Assembly (NCBI GenBank): GCA_948567375.1
Contig: OX419755.1
Span: forward strand, 75,104,931 to 75,168,930
Direction: 5' to 3'
Length of the DNA stretch: 64,000 bases
Source of the DNA: Lunularia cruciata
Lineage: Eukaryota; Streptophyta; Marchantiopsida; Lunulariales; Lunulariaceae
Part shown: positions 22,680 to 35,800 of the stretch, in pieces
Numbering within the stretch: position 1 is the stretch's first letter
Layout of the letters: every line of letters begins with the position of its first letter
Position numbers and translations under genes: made by a program
The notes under the pieces: model-generated
What the model was told of the DNA's origin: nothing
What the model saw: only the letters and a program-made list of their open reading frames with translations
Database searches by the model: none

Positions 22680-25136
22680 TGTGCCTTTATTATTTTCTTC
22701 TCTTTTGCATCTTGAGCAGTCTGAGCTTTTGCACTCCTTACTAATTCTTGCAGCCTCTCTTTGTCTTGATTTCTACTTGTCAACTCCCATTGCCATGCAT
22801 GATCTTTCTCCATTGCACTCGATCTTAAGCTCTCTAACTCTTGCTCCATTATGATTGCAATGGCCTTTGAATGTATCACCTTAAGTTGCACTTCATCAAA
22901 TTTGCTCTTCAACTTCTTGAATGTTTCCCTTTGATTCTTTACTTCTTTGGCTTGACATTCAAGATCTCTCCCACACTTTTCAAAACTCTCACTCAAGTTG
23001 CCTAGGGTCTTCTTTTGGAGTACTGCATCCACTTGAAGTTCTTTGGCTTCCTCTTTTCTTTGGGTTAACTTCTTCTTCAACTCCTGAACTTCTTCACTCA
23101 AGTACTTCACTACTTTCAGCTCATCCTTTACTTTAAGATGATCTTGCTATATCTCCTTCTTCTTCTTTTGCAATTCTACAAGCAATAGACAAACAATTTT
23201 TGATAGATAACTCGCTCCTCAAAAATCTTCATTTGATTCTCTTTCTTTGGCTTTGATAGACAATTCTTCTACTGGTGCCTTACTTCAAAGTCTTGATTGT
23301 CTCACCTTCAAACTGATTTTTTCTGAGTTGTGTTCATCTTCTCTTACTTGGCTCGGTCCTGCAATTGCAAACTGTAGGTCTCTTTTGACATCACTCCTCT
23401 TGGAAACACCAAGGCTGGCTCCTCTTCCCTCTCCTCCAAAATATCTACTTTGGCCAACTCTAAGTACTAAGTATCTCCACCTTCCATGCATGCAATCTGC
23501 ACATGAAACTCCTTATCTTCTTCTTAAGCCACTTTTTCCATAGACTACTGGACCTCTGGCTCTCTATTACTCTTGCTTGACTCCTTCTCTATAGTGTGAG
23601 TTCATCTTCTACTACATCTTCTTCTTCTTCCAAGTCCTCACTCTTGGACTCACTTGTACCTTCAGATTCTGCCCCTAAAGATAGGTCCATCACCACTACC
23701 TTTTGCCTTGGGTTCAATCTTCTTGTCTTTTGTGGTTGAATAGGTGACACCACCTCTTTAGGTCTATTTTGCTTCTTTGTCTTTGGAATAGCCACTGCTA
23801 ATATCTTCTATTGTTCCATCCTGGCAAAGTGTTCATCACTCCCTTGGATTTGCACGATATAATGTTGCTCATTTGCATCTACCTCTCAATGCAGATCTAG
23901 GTGGAAATGAGGAACCATTCTTTGTTTCTCCTCCAAAGTTAGCAAGTTTAAATCTAAATAAAAGTGTGCTGCAAATTTTACAAAGTAATGGAGTGGCATA
24001 TCCATCCTCTAGTTTATGATCATTTGTCTTGTCTATTGGTGAAAGCAGTTTGCTCAATTCATCTTTTTACTTGTGAACATTTGATGGAAGAATACTGCTT
24101 GGTTCTTTGTTATATATGTGGTTTGCTTGGGTTTGAACATTGTCATCAGGGCCTTGATGATACTTGGCCTCAGCGGGTCTTGATATGTATCCACCTTATA
24201 TCCATGTTGGTGCAAGGAGCATTGAAGGATTCTCACCTCTACGGTTTCTTTCAAAGACTCATCCTTCTGATAGAAGGTGATCCCGTCCACATATCTATTT
24301 TCCTTCCCTAAGACTAATCTCCAATATGACTCTATATGTTGAGCCAAATTGCCTTTCTTTCCCTCCACTTTGGGACCATCCTTACAATTACTTGCAGCTA
24401 TCTTTGCCATGAATCTTGGAAACCTCAAGTTCCAATTTCAAGCCAAAAATGTGATCCAAATTCTACTCAAGACTTTGATCCTTACCACTACATCCAACCT
24501 CCAAATTGTAGGATTCCTCACTATGAGTGAGGAACTCTTCCTACCGCCATTCCTTGGCATCATGCGCTCATAAATTTTTGGTTGTTAGAACACTATCCTC
24601 TCTCTTGGATGTGTAATTCTAACTCCCTTAGGTCTTTGTAAAATTAAACTCTCATTTAGCCTTGTGATTTGCATTCCTTTGGGACAACTACTGAGAGGAA
24701 CTGGATATCTTCTTGACATTTTGGAATTTCTTGAACAAACTTTTAACCTATAGCATTATGATGTGTGGTCATTCTTCAATTGTTCCTCACTTGATACTCA
24801 TACCTTTTGCATGTGTTACTCCTATCACTCTCAGTTTTATCCTTCTCATGACTCAACCATTTTCTTGATTGTACCTTCTTGATTGGTTGGCCCAAAGAAA
24901 AGTTGTTATAGTTTCTTTGCATTGAGTTGATCATCCCAAGGCAAAGTATCCTTACTTTGAGTCTAACCCATCTCAAGTACAATCTGAGTTTTTTCCTCCT
25001 CTGACATATAATCAACTTCTTTGGGTCTAACCCAAACACACAATTCTTCTCCTTTCTACACCATTTTGCTTCAATTCAACTTCAACTATGTCCTTCTTCT
25101 TTAAAACTCATCAAAACAAAAAATATAGGTACCACA
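22680..25136 (-). mobile_element. X1 unit, 5' part (minus strand)
   Basis: X1 begins at 25,136 on the minus strand with TGTGGTACCTATATTTTTT. It carries an untranslated zone, then the conserved domain (24,054-24,428, with YKVDTYQDPLRPSI and KNQAVFFHQMF), a charged linker (23,589-23,795) and a coiled coil (22,680-23,110). It is then interrupted by X2. X1 itself sits inside the integrase C-terminal part of E2. Flanks ACCAT and ACACT do not make a clear target duplication. The frame is broken several times. Confidence 0.78.
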
Positions 25137-25788
25137 ACACTCCTCTTTTCCTACTTGTATACAACATCCTTTTGCAATCTCTATTAATGACCATGAAGAA
25201 TATGAAGTTGATAATATCCTTGCACAAAGAGACATCCAACATGATTTTCACCAACATATTGAATATAAGATTCTATGCAAAGGGTATTCTCTTCACCATG
25301 CTACATGGTGTCTCTTTCTTATCTCCAAAATGATCAAGCAACCATACAAGAATTCAAAGATTCCATGGCAACAAAGCCATTACCAACTAGCATTGGAGGA
25401 ATATGTAATAATACCAAGATAACATATGCTAAGTATAGCTAAAAGGAGATAGAACTAGCAAAAATCCAAGATTTCTACAAATATTATAGAGGCATCTAAG
25501 AAGCTTCATGGTGAGAAGCTTCTAGAAATTTCCATAGGGTTGTGTAGCTTGTAAGCCAAGTAAAAAGGCTAGTTGAGCTTATATGCCAAGTAAATGGCTG
25601 GCTTAGCTTGTACTCCATTAAATATGACTTCTAGATAGAAACTTCTTTAGAAGCTTCCTTAGGAGTATTATACCTAGTTTACCTATAAATACCCAAACCC
25701 AGTTGAATCCAAGCATTTAAAGTTTCTTGCAATTGAGAGTTTGTAGTTTGATATTCCATTCTTCTATTTCTCTGCTTGGTCTATTACA
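25137..25788 (+). mobile_element. Chromovirus E2, right part with chromodomain and 3' LTR
   Basis: E2 resumes just after X1 with the integrase tail, a chromodomain remnant (about 25,190-25,330; the DNA corresponds to DHEEYEVDNILAQRDIQH) and then the 3' LTR at 25,404. The junctions at 17,557 and 25,137 fit each other when compared with the same place in E1 and E3. Confidence 0.75.
25404..25788 (+). mobile_element. 3' LTR of E2 (L family)
   Basis: An LTR of 385 bp runs TGTAATAATACC to CTATTACA. It contains a TATA-like CCTATAAATACCC near 25,681 and the AGAAGCTTC words shared with the other L-family LTRs at 8,690, 29,563 and 55,908. Confidence 0.85.
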
Positions 25789-25819
25789 TTAACATACAAA
25801 TTAGAAGGACAAGGAGTAC

Positions 25820-26505
25820 TGTAACACCCAATTGTGCATGTATGTGCTATTGTGATATTTAATTTGATATTATAAGTACTTGAGAGATATTATTTATATA
25901 GAGATAAAGGATGGTTTTACATTAGTCATGATTAGCTAAAGTTAGTCATAGTTAAGTTAGAGGAGACCTTACTTTAAAGGAAGTGGAAAAGATGAGCACC
26001 ACTATCTTGGTTCTAGTGTATCGACTTTGTATTATTCCTAGGTGTTTGGATTTGAGAAAAGAGTTGAGAACTCTTGGATCCACAAGCCTTTTTGTTTCAA
26101 ATTCTTCTATAGTCCAAGGATAGCCCATGTGAAAGAATCCTTGACTTAGTGGTTGGGTCAAGATAAGATCCCATACTTAGGGGAATATTCTTATGAGTAT
26201 GGATATTATTTTAGATTTTAGACTTTATTTCAATTTTAGAATAGTAACTTGAGTTATTTCAATAATTAGTAACATTGGTGCGTAAATATTTTACAAGTAT
26301 ATAAAATAAAGGTGAGGAGTTACTCATCATCCTTTCATTCGCAACTATTTCTCTCTCATTGAGTTCTATGGTGAGCAATGTCTTGAGTCTTGGAGTGTTA
26401 GCCATGGAAGAGTATGATCACCCTATCCTTGCTTTCTTAATCCATGGTGTGCTACAATAATAGCAATCAGAGGTTCATCTTAAGTGAGAGACAGGCCGGC
26501 TCACA
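25820..26505 (+). mobile_element. T-family LTR, copy B
   Basis: A 686-bp LTR in plus orientation runs TGTAACACCCAATTGTGC to CAGGCCGGCTCACA. It contains a TATA-like AGTATATAAAATAAAGG near 26,297. It lies 31 bp after the E2 3' LTR. No T internal sequence follows, so it is probably solo, and its flanks AGTAC and ATACA are only partly alike. Confidence 0.85.
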
Positions 26506-27360
26506 ATACAAAGACCTATATGAACCAAAATAAAAAGACCTTGATACAACTAAGCACAAGTGCATATTCAAGTAGGATGGTAGAGTGTAAAGAGAATTAG
26601 TATTTTAGAGTCCAATGAAGCAAAAGCATGTAGGTGGTGCAACTATATTAAATAGATTAAGGAGTGGATTTTTCACAAGCCTTTGTGATGATGCAAATAG
26701 AAGAGAATATGTGTTGTAGAATATCCTACAGGCTCATTTATAAGAATTTCATCAAGCTCATTTATAAGAATTTCATCAAGCTCATGAGAGTTTTCAAGGT
26801 GGTTAAATAATAAATGCATGTATAACATTATAATAGATGAAGGAATAGCTAATTGGAATGATTTAATTTTAACATAAAATTATTGAAAAGGCATGAATCT
26901 CTTTGGATTTTGAAAGAAAGCATACAAATTAGCGGTTTGATGGTTTATGCACTTGCTATTAAAAAGAATGGATTGCAAGAAGTAGCACAAGATACAGAAG
27001 GTTTTTCAAAGATAAAAAGTCTTTTATCTATTCTTATATAACATATGATCCAATATATATTAAAGGAGGAGGAAACTTCAATGAATGATTTTATACACAC
27101 CCTTGGATTTACATCTTGTAATTAAAATGCCTCTTGAAAAAGCAATACAATAGATAGAACAATTAATCTTGGAAAATATGGTTCAAAGTAATATCATAAC
27201 CTAATGTCACATAAAAGTACTATATTGATAAGAAACAAGTTGTTGCTTTGAGGATATGCGCAAAAATTATTGGAATTGAAGACTTGTGTCACTATATTGC
27301 ATTTTTATTATTATCATATTTAACCTCTTGGGGGTAGGAAAAACTCCTAAAAGAGGGGAG
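26506..27360. other. Decayed AT-rich sequence, no gene recognised
   Basis: No domain is recognised. A 27-bp unit containing CTCATTTATAAGAATTTCAT is tandemly doubled near 26,730-26,785. The segment ends in AAAAGAGGGGAG followed by TGTTATCCC, which resembles a polypurine tract before an LTR start. It may be the 3' tail of an unidentified plus-strand retroelement. Confidence 0.4.
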
Positions 27361-29562
27361 TGTTATCCCTTGTGGTGCAATATGGAAAATGGAAAACTAA
27401 AAGATCACATTTACTCTATTTACATTTAACTAACTCATAAAGATGATGACTTACTTAGTTCCAAAGGCCACATCACCATGAAGATGTCAACTCCTAAGGT
27501 TCCATGCTACTCTTGAACAAAATGCACTACTCAAAATGTATCTTTGCATTGGTTAAATGTCTTTGCCTTTTGATCCCATGGTACTCTCAACATTATAGCT
27601 CATCCTTGATTCATCAAGACATTGTCTTGCTCCTTCAAAACCATAAAAAATTAGACATTCTGATCATGTACAAGTATTCCTTGCTAAACTCAAACAATTG
27701 TATTCCTACTACAAAGTTCCTCATCACTACTCCATAAAGACTTTCACTAATAATCAAGATGCAAGTAAACAATGACAAAGAACTCTTTCAATTAACTTCA
27801 ATTAAGAAAGAATAAACTTGATTTATAGCTAGCTTAATCCTTAAATACTCACTCTTGCTCAATTCTTAAGATCTAATGATGAAAGTACTCCAAAGATCTC
27901 TTGCCTACATCTACAATATACATTATAATTCTACTCCTATCTAATCCTAATCACATGCAAGTTAATTAGGCAGCTTACATAGGTCAAGAAAGGAATCAAG
28001 TCTTCTACTAAGACAATTTGAAATTCTATCCCTTGGATATACAATTCCAAAGGTTACATGTGCAAAGGCCCTTCACTATGAGGATATATAACTACAAAGG
28101 CCTTCAAATTGCTTCTACCTAATGATCCTATAACTATGAAGAACTTCTTTTAGTGAAATATCTTTGGCCTAAAGAACCATTGCAGAGAACTAAATTTGCC
28201 TTAAATATTCCTAATGAGGACATTGATCCTTTCCTTTTTATCTGCTATACCTAAGAGGTAGGTGTCACAAGCTTTGGTGAACTTCCTATCTATTTTTTCT
28301 CAAAGCCTAATTGCTAGTTGGTCCATCTTTTTATCTTTTTACCTCTTCCCTTCTAACTTTTGCACTTGTAGCTTCAATTTGTGTAGTTTGGTCTTCTCCA
28401 TCTTACTTTGGGCCACTTCCTCCAACATCTCAATGAATTGGTCTCTAATTTCCTCTAGCTATTTGAAGATCTTTGCACTCTCTTCTTCCAAATGGTTTGC
28501 AAAGCCTCCACTTCTTTCTTCATCTCATCCATCTTTTGAGGTTGATTTATTGTCCTCTCTTTCTTCTCCTTCTTGGGATCAATAGCCATCCTTTTCAATT
28601 GAACAACCACTTTGCTCTTGGACTTGTTGAATTGTACATCAAGGATCACTAAGTATATCTAGGCCTTTTCTAATTCCCCTTGGATGCTCATGACTTCTTC
28701 ATCCTTGGCCTTCAACTACTCTTTGTACCCCTAGTGCTTACCTCTAGCCTTGAGCCAAAGAGCTCTTAACTCTCTTTGTAGCTTTTTGATTTCTTTCTCC
28801 TTCTCCGCTTGATCTACAAGAAGCAAAATATTATGCTTCTTTGCCTCAAAGTTCTTATGTACTAGATTATTTACCTTCTTTGCTTCCTCTATGTACAAGT
28901 TTGCATCTTCCACATCTCTTCCTTTGCCTTGGCATGCTTTGCCTTCATCAATTAATAATTCTTGTGAAATCTTTGGAAAATAGAGATTTAGTTGGTGATG
29001 TCTTCATAGAAATCTTGGTATGCTGGCAAGATATTCTCCATCAAATCCAAGACTAGCCCCAGAAAATGTATAAAAAACTTAATTCCTTCCATCATTGGAG
29101 CTTTATGTTCTTGGGGCAAAATTGTACTTGCCAATGCCTACACTACCCTTGAAGATTCTTCAGCTTCACCTTTGATATCAATCTTCACTTCTCTCTAACC
29201 TTTGGATGACTAAGGCTCTTCCTCTTCCTCTTTGTCTTTAGTCTCCTTTCCAACCTTGGCTTTGGACCTTATTGCTTGTTCTTGTCTTTGGTTAGCTTGT
29301 CCTTGGGTGTGCTATCCCGCTCCTTATTCAATTTTTTTTTTCATCTTCATAATAGTCTACTCCTTTAGACTTGGCTATTGAATGTTGCAAGGTGAAGGAG
29401 TTTCTCTTCTTCCTCCTCTTCTTCCTTTGTGTATTTGGCCTCTTCCTCCAAAGATACATTGATGAGTTGTGAATTCTTCTTTAGTCTCTTTGCTAATTCT
29501 TATGATCTTGCAGACATACTCTTCTGCTTCACCACTATCACTCCTACTTCATCCATCTTTAC
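27361..29562 (-). mobile_element. X4/5 unit, 3' part (minus strand), split by E3
   Basis: The minus strand carries the X-family charged linker (about 29,400-29,530), coiled-coil pieces (28,731-28,913 and 28,455-28,649, for example RKEVEALQT-like and EKEIKKLQRELRALWLKARG) and the 3' non-coding zone (27,430-28,260, similar to 17,760-18,470). The N-terminal part of the same unit lies at 56,306-57,714. The sequence TTTAC at 29,558-29,562 is repeated at 56,301-56,305. The left border is uncertain by about 100 bp. The unit is heavily broken and old. Confidence 0.7.
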
Positions 29563-29960
29563 TAAAACAATGTGGAGTTAACAAAAGCTAATATGAAGCT
29601 AGCAAGAGCTAAATATAGCTAAAAGGAGTTAGAACTAGCATATATCTAGGAAATTCTAAGAATATTTTAGAAGCATCCAAGAAGCTTCTTGGTGAGAAGC
29701 TTCTACTTTCCAAGGATTGAGTAGTTTTTGTGCAAAGTTGAAGGCTAGCTTAGCTTACATGCCAAGTAAACGGTTAGCTTAGCTTGCACTCTAGGAAAGG
29801 CAACTTTTAAAAGGAAATTTCCTTGGAAGCTTCTTGAAAGACCTTGTACCTAAGTTGCTTTTAAGTTCTAAAGCCCAAACTCAAGCTAGGCACTTGTTAT
29901 TTATCTCATTTGAGAGTGAGATTTCCCACTCTAAGATTTTATTCTATTAAGTCTTTTACA
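29563..29960 (+). mobile_element. 5' LTR of E3 (L family)
   Basis: A 398-bp LTR starts TAAAACAATGTGGAG and ends AGTCTTTTACA, directly before a primer-binding site. It pairs with the 3' LTR at 55,908-56,300 across the nested G elements. The two are clearly diverged, in keeping with an old insertion. Confidence 0.88.
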
Positions 29961-29975
29961 TTGGTATCATAACAA
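29960..29975 (+). promoter_or_regulatory. Primer-binding site of E3
   Basis: TTGGTATCATAACAAG follows the LTR end directly. TGGTATCA is the usual start of the initiator-methionine tRNA primer site in plant gypsy elements, so minus-strand synthesis was probably primed by that tRNA. Confidence 0.75.
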
Positions 29976-32922
29976 GAATGGGATGAATGGAATCTATGGA
30001 CCACCAAACCCATTTCCCCAAATCATTGGGATTTCCATGTCCATGTACATGCACTACCAAAACATTGTTTCATGATTACTTTGTCTAGTGAACCATTTAT
30101 CCTTCTAATTGTCACTTATAGAGAGCATTGACCTATTGCATTCATTTGTTAACCTATAAATTTGGAGTAAGTAGTTTGGTAGAGTAGCAGTCATGGTGGT
30201 GATGGCCATAATTATCATTGCTATACAACAACAAATAGAGCATTTTACTTTATTGTTATAAGAGAGAGATTGTGATGGTCAACAACAACAAATGGAGAGA
30301 GAAATTTTTTGAGAAGAAGAAGATTGAGTATGATTTTGAAAGCCTAAACCATTTGAAGGAAAGAATTTACCAAGTGTAATGGAGAACTTTATGTTTTATT
30401 TTGAGTGGTTTTTTGAAGGTAAAGATCTACTAGATGAACAAGAATAGATCCTCCTAGCTTCAAGCTAACTAGATTAAATGGTACAATTATGGTGGAGATT
30501 CTAGGTAGAACAAGCTTAATGGCAATTTGTTACTCCAATCTCAACATGGGAAAAATTCAGGAGTGTAATAATAGGAGAATCTAGGTGGTGAATGCTACAC
30601 AAAATGAACTAATAGATTATCAAAATTGAATCAAATTGGTTCTATGAGGAGCTACCTCACTCAATTCTATAACATAATAATGTAGATTATGAAAATACTA
30701 GAAGGCAAAGTTCTGGATTGATTAATGAGAGACTTAAATGCATGTACCAATTTTGGAAATAATTATGCACAAACACAAACATTTGGTAAAAGCTATGCAG
30801 TTGGTTGAATGCTTTGATTTCTTGGCTATCACAACTTGGTCTCGACCTAGATCTTCACCAAACTTACAAATACACCACACACATATGGAGTAGTTAGCAA
30901 CAATGGAAATTAATGCCATCCAACAAAGACCCCTTGGTCTGGTAGATCAAGAACTATTGTGATAAAATGGTGGTTGCTTGTATTGTTGCCAAATTGGATA
31001 TTAGATATTACAATATCTAAGCATGAACAAAAGACCTTGAAAAATTGCACAAATGTAGTTCTTGCCAATAAGAGATACTGAATTATTTACTAGGAATTTG
31101 ATTAATTCCAATGGAATTGAAGGCTAGACCTAGGTAAATTTGATTTACTTATGACATAAGATATCCAATTGTGGTTATAGGATTTTAGTCAATTTTGGGA
31201 GTTCTCAAAATTGCATATCTATATTATCAGCAAATGAATTATGCATTCATATTAAGCGAGTATTAAGTAGAAAATTGATGATGGCAAATAGTAAATAGAA
31301 TTCTACATTCTATACCTCACATCTTGTTGCAATTTAAGATTAGAAATAAATATTCAAAGTGTATGAGATTTGTAGTAGCTCCCTTATTTTATGATATTAT
31401 CTAGATTTTCTTTGGCTTGAACATCTTAAGGTTCAATTTGATTAGGTACACCAATAATTTCAAATACAACACCAAGGATTATTGATTAGGTTATTTAGCA
31501 CCTTTGAGAAAGACATTTAAGAATAGTTAGTCCCAAGATGAGAAGTTTGTTAATATTGCAGGTGTAAAAATAAGCTTTGGAGGAATATATTCTTGTTTTT
31601 GCTATGTGAATCAAGCTTATTGTGCAAGGAGAACCTAATGAGGATAAGAAGCCTTAAAAATCAAAGGTTGATCCAATAGTTCAAGAATTGGTAGATGTGT
31701 TTTGGATGATCTTCCAAAGGAGTTACCCCTTGATTGAGGTATGCACTTCAAGATCAAGCTATAGTCAAGTATCACTCTAGTGAGTAGACTAATATATTGG
31801 CTCTCACCAAAGGAGTTAGAAGAACTTTAAAATAACATTGACCAAGTTGTTGGAGAAGGATTTCATATGACATAATATATCCTCTTGGGGAGCAATTATA
31901 ATATTTATACCCAAGAAGTATAAAACGCTTTTATTTTTATTAACTACTATGGTCTTAATAAACAAACCGTGAAGAATGCATATCCCTTGCCTCAAATTGA
32001 TGACTTGTTGGATCAATTGAGTGGAACATAATATTTCTCAAAGTTGGATATTTGAAGGGGCTATTGGCAGATTTTAGTTGATGGAGAAGACATGTAGAAG
32101 ACTAAATTTTTGTCCAAGATATAGGCATTTTTGAATTTATAGTTTTACCTTTCAGTCTCACTACCCTTGGAAATTTTCATAAATCAAATCCATTGGGTAT
32201 TAAAAGGATTATTGGATCAAAATGTGATAGTGTTCTTGGATGCCATTTTAATTTACACTAAGAAAAAGGTAGGACAAAAGAACCATATATGAGAAGTCTT
32301 AAGATGATTACAACAATGGAAGTTATATTGCAAGAAATACAAGTGCATATTTTGGTAGAAGGAAGCTACTTTCTTGGGCCATAAGGTATTAGTGGAGGGG
32401 ATCAAGATGGAACAGTAGAAGATCAAGGACATTACCAATTGGCCTACTCCTAAGGATGATATGGAATTTTGGGGATTCAATAGTTTTATGAGTTTTACCA
32501 ACAATATCTCCATGATTATGCTCATGTAACCGCACTATTGATTGATCTCTTAGGGAAAAAAATAGGCTTTGAGTGGACTATCAAACAAGAAGAAGTATTC
32601 AAGAGACTTAAGGATATGATGTCTTTATGACCCATCCTTCAACCACATGATCCTCAACTATCTTGTGTGATTGATTTTGATGCTTCTAAATTTGCAATTG
32701 GAGATGTGTTACAATACAAATTCCCAAATGCATTATATCACTTTGCCTTTGCAACTCAATGATTAAATGAAGTAGAAATGAATATTCTACTTAAGATCAA
32801 GAACAACTTGCAATGATGTATGCAACAAAGGTGTGGAGACATTATCAATTGGGAAAATAAGTGATAATGCATATTGATCACAAATCTTGTTATTGGTTTT
32901 AGATTTGGATCAAATGAAGAGT

Positions 32923-33028
32923 TGTTGTGCGTATATACATTGCTACACAACATACATTGCTGTCAACATCATACTCTATAGAAGCACAACTCACACATAA
33001 GTCATACATAGGCTCTAAAGTGCCACAA
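32923..33028 (-). repeat. G1 outer A repeat (3' end of the element)
   Basis: A 106-bp A repeat ends, on the minus strand, in TATATACGCACAACA at 32,923. It follows the 3' B repeat directly. A second A copy lies at 33,491-33,596 on the other side of B. Confidence 0.88.
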
Positions 33029-33488
33029 TAATCAGATTGTTTATAACTCTTGAATCCACTCAACTTAGATCATTACTTGATATGTCACTCTATAAACTGC
33101 CAACAATTGAGCACTGATTATAGTCAAGCCGCACCCAATCTAGCTAAGAGAATCTAGGTGATGCTCACCGGCCTTTGTCCACCATAGCCAAGAACTTAAA
33201 GACTCAACATCAAAGAAGTGAGCTCTCTCGAGCTGCACTTCAAAAGTTTACCCCTTGGACTCAAGCTAGGTCTGAAACCCTAATGGTCCTCCTGACGGCA
33301 CACTCGATGGTGCAAATAGTGCAAATGGTGCAAAGGGATGGTGGGCCCTACCGTGAAGTCAGTACCCCAAACACAAAATCTGACCGTCGCAACGTAGTCT
33401 TTGAGAAACTACTGAAATAACTCTAACTACTATCACTACAACTCTAGTGTCCGAGCAATCTAGATGCAAAACTACAAATGGCATGATA
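33029..33488 (-). repeat. G1 3' B repeat
   Basis: About 460 bp, beginning on the minus strand with TATCATGCCATTTGTAG and ending CAATCTGATTA. It is flanked on both sides by A repeats. It matches the 5' B at 53,487-53,925 and both B copies of G2. Confidence 0.88.
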
Positions 33489-33490
33489 GT

Positions 33491-33596
33491 TGTTGTGCAT
33501 ATATACATTGCTACACAACATACATCACTATCAAGATCATACACTATAGAAGCACAACTCACACATAAGTTATACATAGGCTCTAAAGTGCTACAA
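33491..33596 (-). repeat. G1 inner A repeat
   Basis: A 106-bp A copy lies upstream of the 3' B and is separated from it by two bases (33,489-33,490). It follows a purine-rich CAGCTAGGGAGGCAA on the minus strand, the place expected for a polypurine tract. Confidence 0.85.
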
Positions 33597-33789
33597 TTGC
33601 CTCCCTAGCTGGCGGTTAGGTCCCTCCAACTCCAAATAGCCATCTACTCCAAGTATATGGTATACCCTATGATGGGCAAAGATTAGGAGGCAGGGTGCTA
33701 TGGAGCCCCATCGTTAGTCACCTGTCTGCAATCTATACCATATAAAGAATGAACTAGCTATAGGTCAAGTACATCTAGGACATAACCAC

Positions 33790-33930
33790 TATCCTTGAGG
33801 AACTACCATGAGGAGAGGAGTCATACATGCCATATGCCATCCTCTCAAATAGCTATCACACACTAACATAACAGTAGCTGCACCAAAAGAGCCACATAAC
33901 ATACACCTCAAGCTTGCACATACAAGTGCC
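33790..33930 (-). pseudogene. PHD-finger region of G1
   Basis: The minus strand encodes LRCMLCGSFG, then LVCDSYLRGWHMACMTP, which aligns with the PHD finger at the C-terminus of the G2 integrase. The finger is decayed but its position after the integrase is the same, so the PHD module was present in the common ancestor of both copies. Confidence 0.75.
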
Positions 33931-34259
33931 AAGCTTGGGTCCATAGTACCATCAATGTTTTGGAGGTGGCATGGCACACAATTGCACACATGATCCTTCC
34001 AAACTACACCATTATATCCTTCTAACACAAGGGCTCCAAATCGCAAAACCTCACGCACTCTCAAGATAGTGTGGCTTGTCAAAACATCAAGTATCATCGA
34101 TGTTGTCTGCTGTAGATATACATAGTCTCTTGGATGAAATCAACAAATCAAGGGTCTATAACTTCCTCCTTGAATGGTAGCATAGCGTAAAGTATCTCTA
34201 TGCTGAGCAATCGCCAAGTTCTCAAAGGCCATCAACATCACTCTTCAAAAGATCTCTAC

Positions 34260-35800
34260 CCATTGAGAACATGTGCTCATCTATATATCGAGGTCATCCA
34301 AGTCCAAAATGATAGTAGCATCTTGATGAATGGCTGTAGGTAAATCTGGATCTCGTCCATAGAGTAGAAAGTATGGAGAGGAGGATGCTAAGGAGGCTTG
34401 CCGGCTGAACCGATAGCCCATGGCTAACCAAGGTAATTGGAGATCCTAATCTCCCAAGTGGCCTCTTTGCAAACCATACTTTTGCAATCCTCTCTTCACC
34501 GTTTGAACCACTCTCTCTGCTAAGCCATCTGCCTCAAGGTGATCTTGGGATGTAGTATAATGATCAATCAAAGCCTTGTCACACAAGACCTGAAACTCTC
34601 CCAAGAACTTTGTACCCTGATCCGTCAAAACCTCAATTGGTGCACCAAAATGACTAAGAACTCAATGCAGGAACTGTGAGCCAACCTGTCTCTCACTCAG
34701 GATGAACCTCTGATGGCTATTATGGTAGCGCACCATGGACTAAGAAGGCAAGGAACCCCAACTCTTCCTCCAAGGGTAACACTCCAAGACTCAAGACATT
34801 GCTCACTAGAGAACTCAATGAGAGAGAGACAATTGCAAATGAAAGGATGATGAGTACCTCCTCACACCTTGTTTATATACTTGTGAAATAGTTACATACC
34901 AAAGTTACTAATTATTGGAGTAACTCATGTTACTAGGCTAAAAGTCAAGTAAAGTCAAAAAGTAAAAAGGAATATCCATTCACATGGGCATATTCCCCTA
35001 AGCATGTGATCTTGTCTTGACCCAACCACTAAGTCAAGGGTTCCTTCACATGGGCTATCCTTGGACTATAGAAGAATCCAAAACAAAAAGGCTTGCGGGC
35101 CCAAGAGTTGTCAACTCTTTCTTCAAAGCCAAACACCTAGGAATAATACCAAGTCAACACACTAGAATCCAAAATAGTGGTGCTCATCTTTTCCACTTCC
35201 TCTAAAGTAAGGTCCTCTCTATCTTAGCTATGACTACCTTTAGCTAATCATGATTAATGTAGAACCATCCTTTATCTCTATATAATAATATCTCTCAAGT
35301 ACTTGTAATACCAAGCTAAATATCACAATACCACACACATGCACAAATGGGTGTTATAGAACAAGTAAGCTATCCCTTCACTAGACTTATCAGTAAGTGC
35401 CACCAACTTAATCCACTTGGAGAAGTGCTCCACCATCACCAAAACATACCAATGCTGTCTCACAATCAGCGGTAAAGGTCTAGCAAAGTCCAAACTCCAA
35501 CGGTAACCCAATCCCATGATAGGTTATGGGTGTAATTGTGGTGTAGGAGCATTGAATGATGCTTTAACTCGGTCAAACCACACATCTGGCAACAAATGAC
35601 TGTACCTTGGTCTCCATACCGCGCCACCAATAATGACTTTGGAGTAAGCTATATGTATGCTTTACTCCAAAATGTCCCAACTCCTCATGAGCATGACGGA
35701 CCAACTGTGGTCTCTAAGATGGAAGTGGTACTACTCGCACTCTACCATCCTCCCATACATGCAAAAGGTGTCTGCCTTCCAATTTGAACCGTTTGGCTTG
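34260..35800 (-). pseudogene. Integrase region of G1, split by a T-family LTR
   Basis: On the minus strand the region shows WSLDFARPLP (35,460-35,510), TDQGTKFLGEFQVL (34,570-34,625) and LAERVVQTVKRGLQKYGLQ (34,460-34,530), the three parts of a DDE integrase core. The zinc-binding N-terminal part maps to about 35,560-35,750. The T-family LTR copy C splits the core. The matching G2 region is uninterrupted by any insertion. Confidence 0.82.
34675..35358 (-). mobile_element. T-family solo LTR, copy C, in G1 integrase
   Basis: A 684-bp LTR in minus orientation, flanked by GAAC on both sides (34,671-34,674 and 35,359-35,362). The unfilled site is visible in G2 near 51,392 as ACTCGTTCCTGGATCG, which shows that only the LTR and a duplication of about 4-5 bp were added. 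It inserted after G1 was in place. Confidence 0.92.

Larger units (their letters stand above)
29563..32922 (+). mobile_element. Chromovirus E3 (Ty3/gypsy), left part
   Basis: E3 inserted into an X unit with target duplication TTTAC. The parts are the 5' LTR, primer-binding site, gag (about 30,170-30,960), protease zone (about 31,090-31,600), reverse transcriptase (about 31,830-32,330, with [15 protein letters not shown]) and RNase H start (about 32,640-32,900). It is interrupted at 32,923 by G1 and resumes at 53,926. Without the insert E3 is about 5.7 kb, a normal chromovirus length. The coding part is broken many times. E3 is older than G1. Confidence 0.85.

Noticed and set aside
26730-26785. 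A possible CRISPR-like or satellite array
   Set aside because: Only two copies of a 27-bp unit with no spacer; a simple local duplication.
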